Shown here: piece after piece, positions 62,059-64,000 of the stretch
Layout of the letters: every line of letters starts with the position of its first letter
Numbering within the stretch: the stretch's first letter is position 1
Source of the DNA: Prevotella sp. ne3005
Lineage (GTDB): Bacteria; Bacteroidota; Bacteroidia; Bacteroidales; Bacteroidaceae
Reading direction: 5' to 3'
NCBI RefSeq assembly: GCF_900110085.1
Contig: NZ_FOCK01000008.1
Span: forward strand, 62,001-126,000
DNA: 64,000 nt
Notes under the pieces: generated by a model
What the model saw: only the letters and a program-made list of their open reading frames with translations
Told to the model about the DNA's origin: nothing
Database searches by the model: none
Program-made: the position numbers and the translations under genes

Positions 62059-64000
62059 TTAATCAAGCGTGATGCTCAGGCCGAGACCGCGCAACTCGTG
62101 CAGCAGCACATTGAGTGACTCGGGAATACCCGGCGTAGGCATGGGCTCACCCTTGACAATGGCCTCGTAAGCCTTCGAACGGCCTACGGTATCATCAGAC
62201 TTGATGGTCAGAATCTCCTGAAGCACATGGCTTGCACCGAATGCCTCCAGAGCCCAGACCTCCATCTCACCAAAACGCTGGCCACCAAACTGTGCCTTAC
62301 CACCGAGCGGCTGCTGGGTAATAAGACTGTACGGACCAATCGAACGGGCGTGCATCTTATCCTCAACCATGTGACCGAGCTTCAGGAAGTAGGTGATACC
62401 TACCGTTGCCGGCTGGTCGAACATCTCACCCGTCTCACCGTCATAGAGGTGAGTAGAGCAGAGACGAGGCAGGCCTGCCTTGTCGGTCCACTCTGCCAGG
62501 TCGTCCAGCTTGGCACCATCGAAGATCGGGGTAGCGAACTTCACACCGAGACGCTTACCGGCAGCACCGAGGATAGCCTCGAAGATCTGACCGAGGTTCA
62601 TACGTGAAGGCACACCCAGCGGGTTCAGCACGAGGTCAACAGGACGACCATCCTCAAGGAACGGCATATCCTCCTGACGCACCACCTTCGACACGATACC
62701 CTTGTTACCGTGACGACCGGCGAGTTTGTCACCCACACCAATCTTACGTTTCTTGGCCACATAGACCTTTGCCATCTGCAGAATACCGTTGGGCAGCTCG
62801 TCACCAATGGTGATGGCAAACTTACGGCGCTTCAGCTCTGCATCCAGCAACTTGTATTTCTTCATAAAGTTGATAATCAGCTTGGCTATCAACTCATTCT
62901 TATGCTCATCATTTGTCCAGTTGCTGATCTGAACGTCACCATACTCGAGGTTACGCAGGGCGGTAGCAGTGAACTTACTGCCCTTGGTGATAATCTCAGC
63001 ACCAGTATAATCCTTCACACCCTGAGAGGTCTTACCCTTCGTCAACTCCAGGAGCTTGTCAATCAGGATATCCTTCAGGTCGCCAACCTTAGCATCATAC
63101 TCCTCGTCAATCTTAGCCAACGTGATCTTATCCTGCTGCTTCGACTTACGATCCTTGATGGCACGGGCAAACAGTTTCTTATCAATGATAACACCCGACA
63201 GTGAAGGATTGGCCTTCAGTGAAGAATCCTTTACGTCACCGGCCTTGTCACCGAAGATGGCACGGAGCAACTTCTCCTCAGGTGAAGGATCGCTCTCACC
63301 CTTCGGCGAGATCTTACCAATCAGGATATCACCAGGCTCCACACGAGCACCGACACGGATGATACCATTCTCGTCGAGGTCCTTGGTAGCCTCCTCAGAG
63401 ACATTGGGGATATCAGCCGTGAACTCCTCAACACCACGCTTGGTCTCACGAACATCCAGCGTATACTCATCCACATGTACAGAGGTGAGCACATCCTCGC
63501 GAACGATACGCTCGTTAAGCACAATGGCATCCTCATAGTTGTAACCCTTCCAAGGCATGTAAGCCACGAGCAGGTTACGACCCAGAGCCAACTCACCATT
63601 CTCCGTAGCATAACCCTCAGTCAGGATGTCACCCTTCTTCACACGCTGGCCCTTCTCACAGATAGGACGCAGGTCGATGGTCATGTTCTGGTTCGTACGG
63701 CGGAACTTAGCGATACGATACTCCTTCAGAGCGGGCTCGAAGCTGACGAACTCTTCGTCCTCGGTACGGTCGTAAAGGATACGGATCGTAGTGGCATCCA
63801 CGTACTCAACCACACCCTCACCCTCTGCAGTCACCATCGTACGAGAGTCTTCACAAACCTGCTTCTCGATACCGGTACCTACGATAGGAGCCTCATTGTG
63901 AAGCAGAGGCACAGCCTGACGCATCATGTTCGATCCCATCAGTGCACGGTGGGCATCATCGTGCTCCAAGAACGGAATCAACGAGGCTGCAATAGAAGCG
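62059..64000 (-). CDS. rpoB: RNA polymerase beta subunit (5' end outside window)
   Basis: The frame runs off the right edge of the window, so about the C-terminal half (647 codons) is seen. It has [39 protein letters not shown], the [15 protein letters not shown] switch-region and [19 protein letters not shown] with the C-terminal clamp. The rifampicin-site cluster lies upstream of the visible part. It heads the rpoBC operon with rpoC. Confidence 0.97.
   Translation of the reverse strand, partial: ASIAASLIPFLEHDDAHRALMGSNMMRQAVPLLHNEAPIVGTGIEKQVCEDSRTMVTAEGEGVVEYVDATTIRILYDRTEDEEFVSFEPALKEYRIAKFRRTNQNMTIDLRPICEKGQRVKKGDILTEGYATENGELALGRNLLVAYMPWKGYNYEDAIVLNERIVREDVLTSVHVDEYTLDVRETKRGVEEFTADIPNVSEEATKDLDENGIIRVGARVEPGDILIGKISPKGESDPSPEEKLLRAIFGDKAGDVKDSSLKANPSLSGVIIDKKLFARAIKDRKSKQQDKITLAKIDEEYDAKVGDLKDILIDKLLELTKGKTSQGVKDYTGAEIITKGSKFTATALRNLEYGDVQISNWTNDEHKNELIAKLIINFMKKYKLLDAELKRRKFAITIGDELPNGILQMAKVYVAKKRKIGVGDKLAGRHGNKGIVSKVVRQEDMPFLEDGRPVDLVLNPLGVPSRMNLGQIFEAILGAAGKRLGVKFATPIFDGAKLDDLAEWTDKAGLPRLCSTHLYDGETGEMFDQPATVGITYFLKLGHMVEDKMHARSIGPYSLITQQPLGGKAQFGGQRFGEMEVWALEAFGASHVLQEILTIKSDDTVGRSKAYEAIVKGEPMPTPGIPESLNVLLHELRGLGLSITLD

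Overview
The window is chromosomal DNA from a Bacteroidales bacterium, most likely Prevotella/Segatella-like. The evidence is the Bacteroidota promoter form (TTTG or TTG about 20 bp before TAnnTTTG) at many gene starts, the order secY-map-infA-rpmJ-rpsM-rpsK-rpsD-rpoA-rplQ, zinc-free L36 and S14, split HipA, BlaR-TonB fusions, and lipobox TPR-TM-HTH regulators. No rRNA, tRNA, CRISPR array, IS element or prophage was seen.

Layout. (1) 1-8.4 kb is metabolic: a BaiN/HI0933 flavoprotein, a GH20 hexosaminidase, a PIG-L deacetylase-like protein without its usual NagB half, a REC-REC-PEP-synthase-like protein, and alanine dehydrogenase. (2) 8.5-18.2 kb is accessory: a DUF2975/XRE pair with TATCGA palindromes, a TlpA thioredoxin, a 620-bp repeat-rich gap, a chimeric pseudogene, an ECF-sigma operon ending in an outer-membrane barrel, and a hipB/split-hipA locus. 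(3) 18.2-26.9 kb is a signalling and envelope region: the operon blaI - blaR1/TonB/plug fusion - TPR - TlpA - TPR, then a lipobox TPR-HTH regulator with a small periplasmic TonB-like protein. (4) 27-33 kb holds a GH43 lipoprotein, a candidate minus-strand small RNA, metY, gdhA, rlpA and a glycine-zipper lipoprotein. (5) 33-64 kb, all minus strand, holds the alpha, spc, S10, str and rpoBC clusters.

The most unusual area is 47.8-53.9 kb. Here the S10 cluster (from rplC) is separated from rpsJ-fusA-rpsG-rpsL by about 6 kb of non-ribosomal genes. These are a two-gene operon of apparent pseudoenzymes (an S66 LD-carboxypeptidase homologue lacking the Ser nucleophile and the His, and a GH3-like protein lacking the nucleotide loop and the C-terminal domain) and three AraC-type regulators. 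The str side ends in a terminator, and rplC has its own promoter and a leader with a terminator-like hairpin. The split is therefore transcriptional as well as positional.

Starts were chosen from homologous N-termini, signal peptides and promoter positions. Family calls come from motif recognition; no database search was run.
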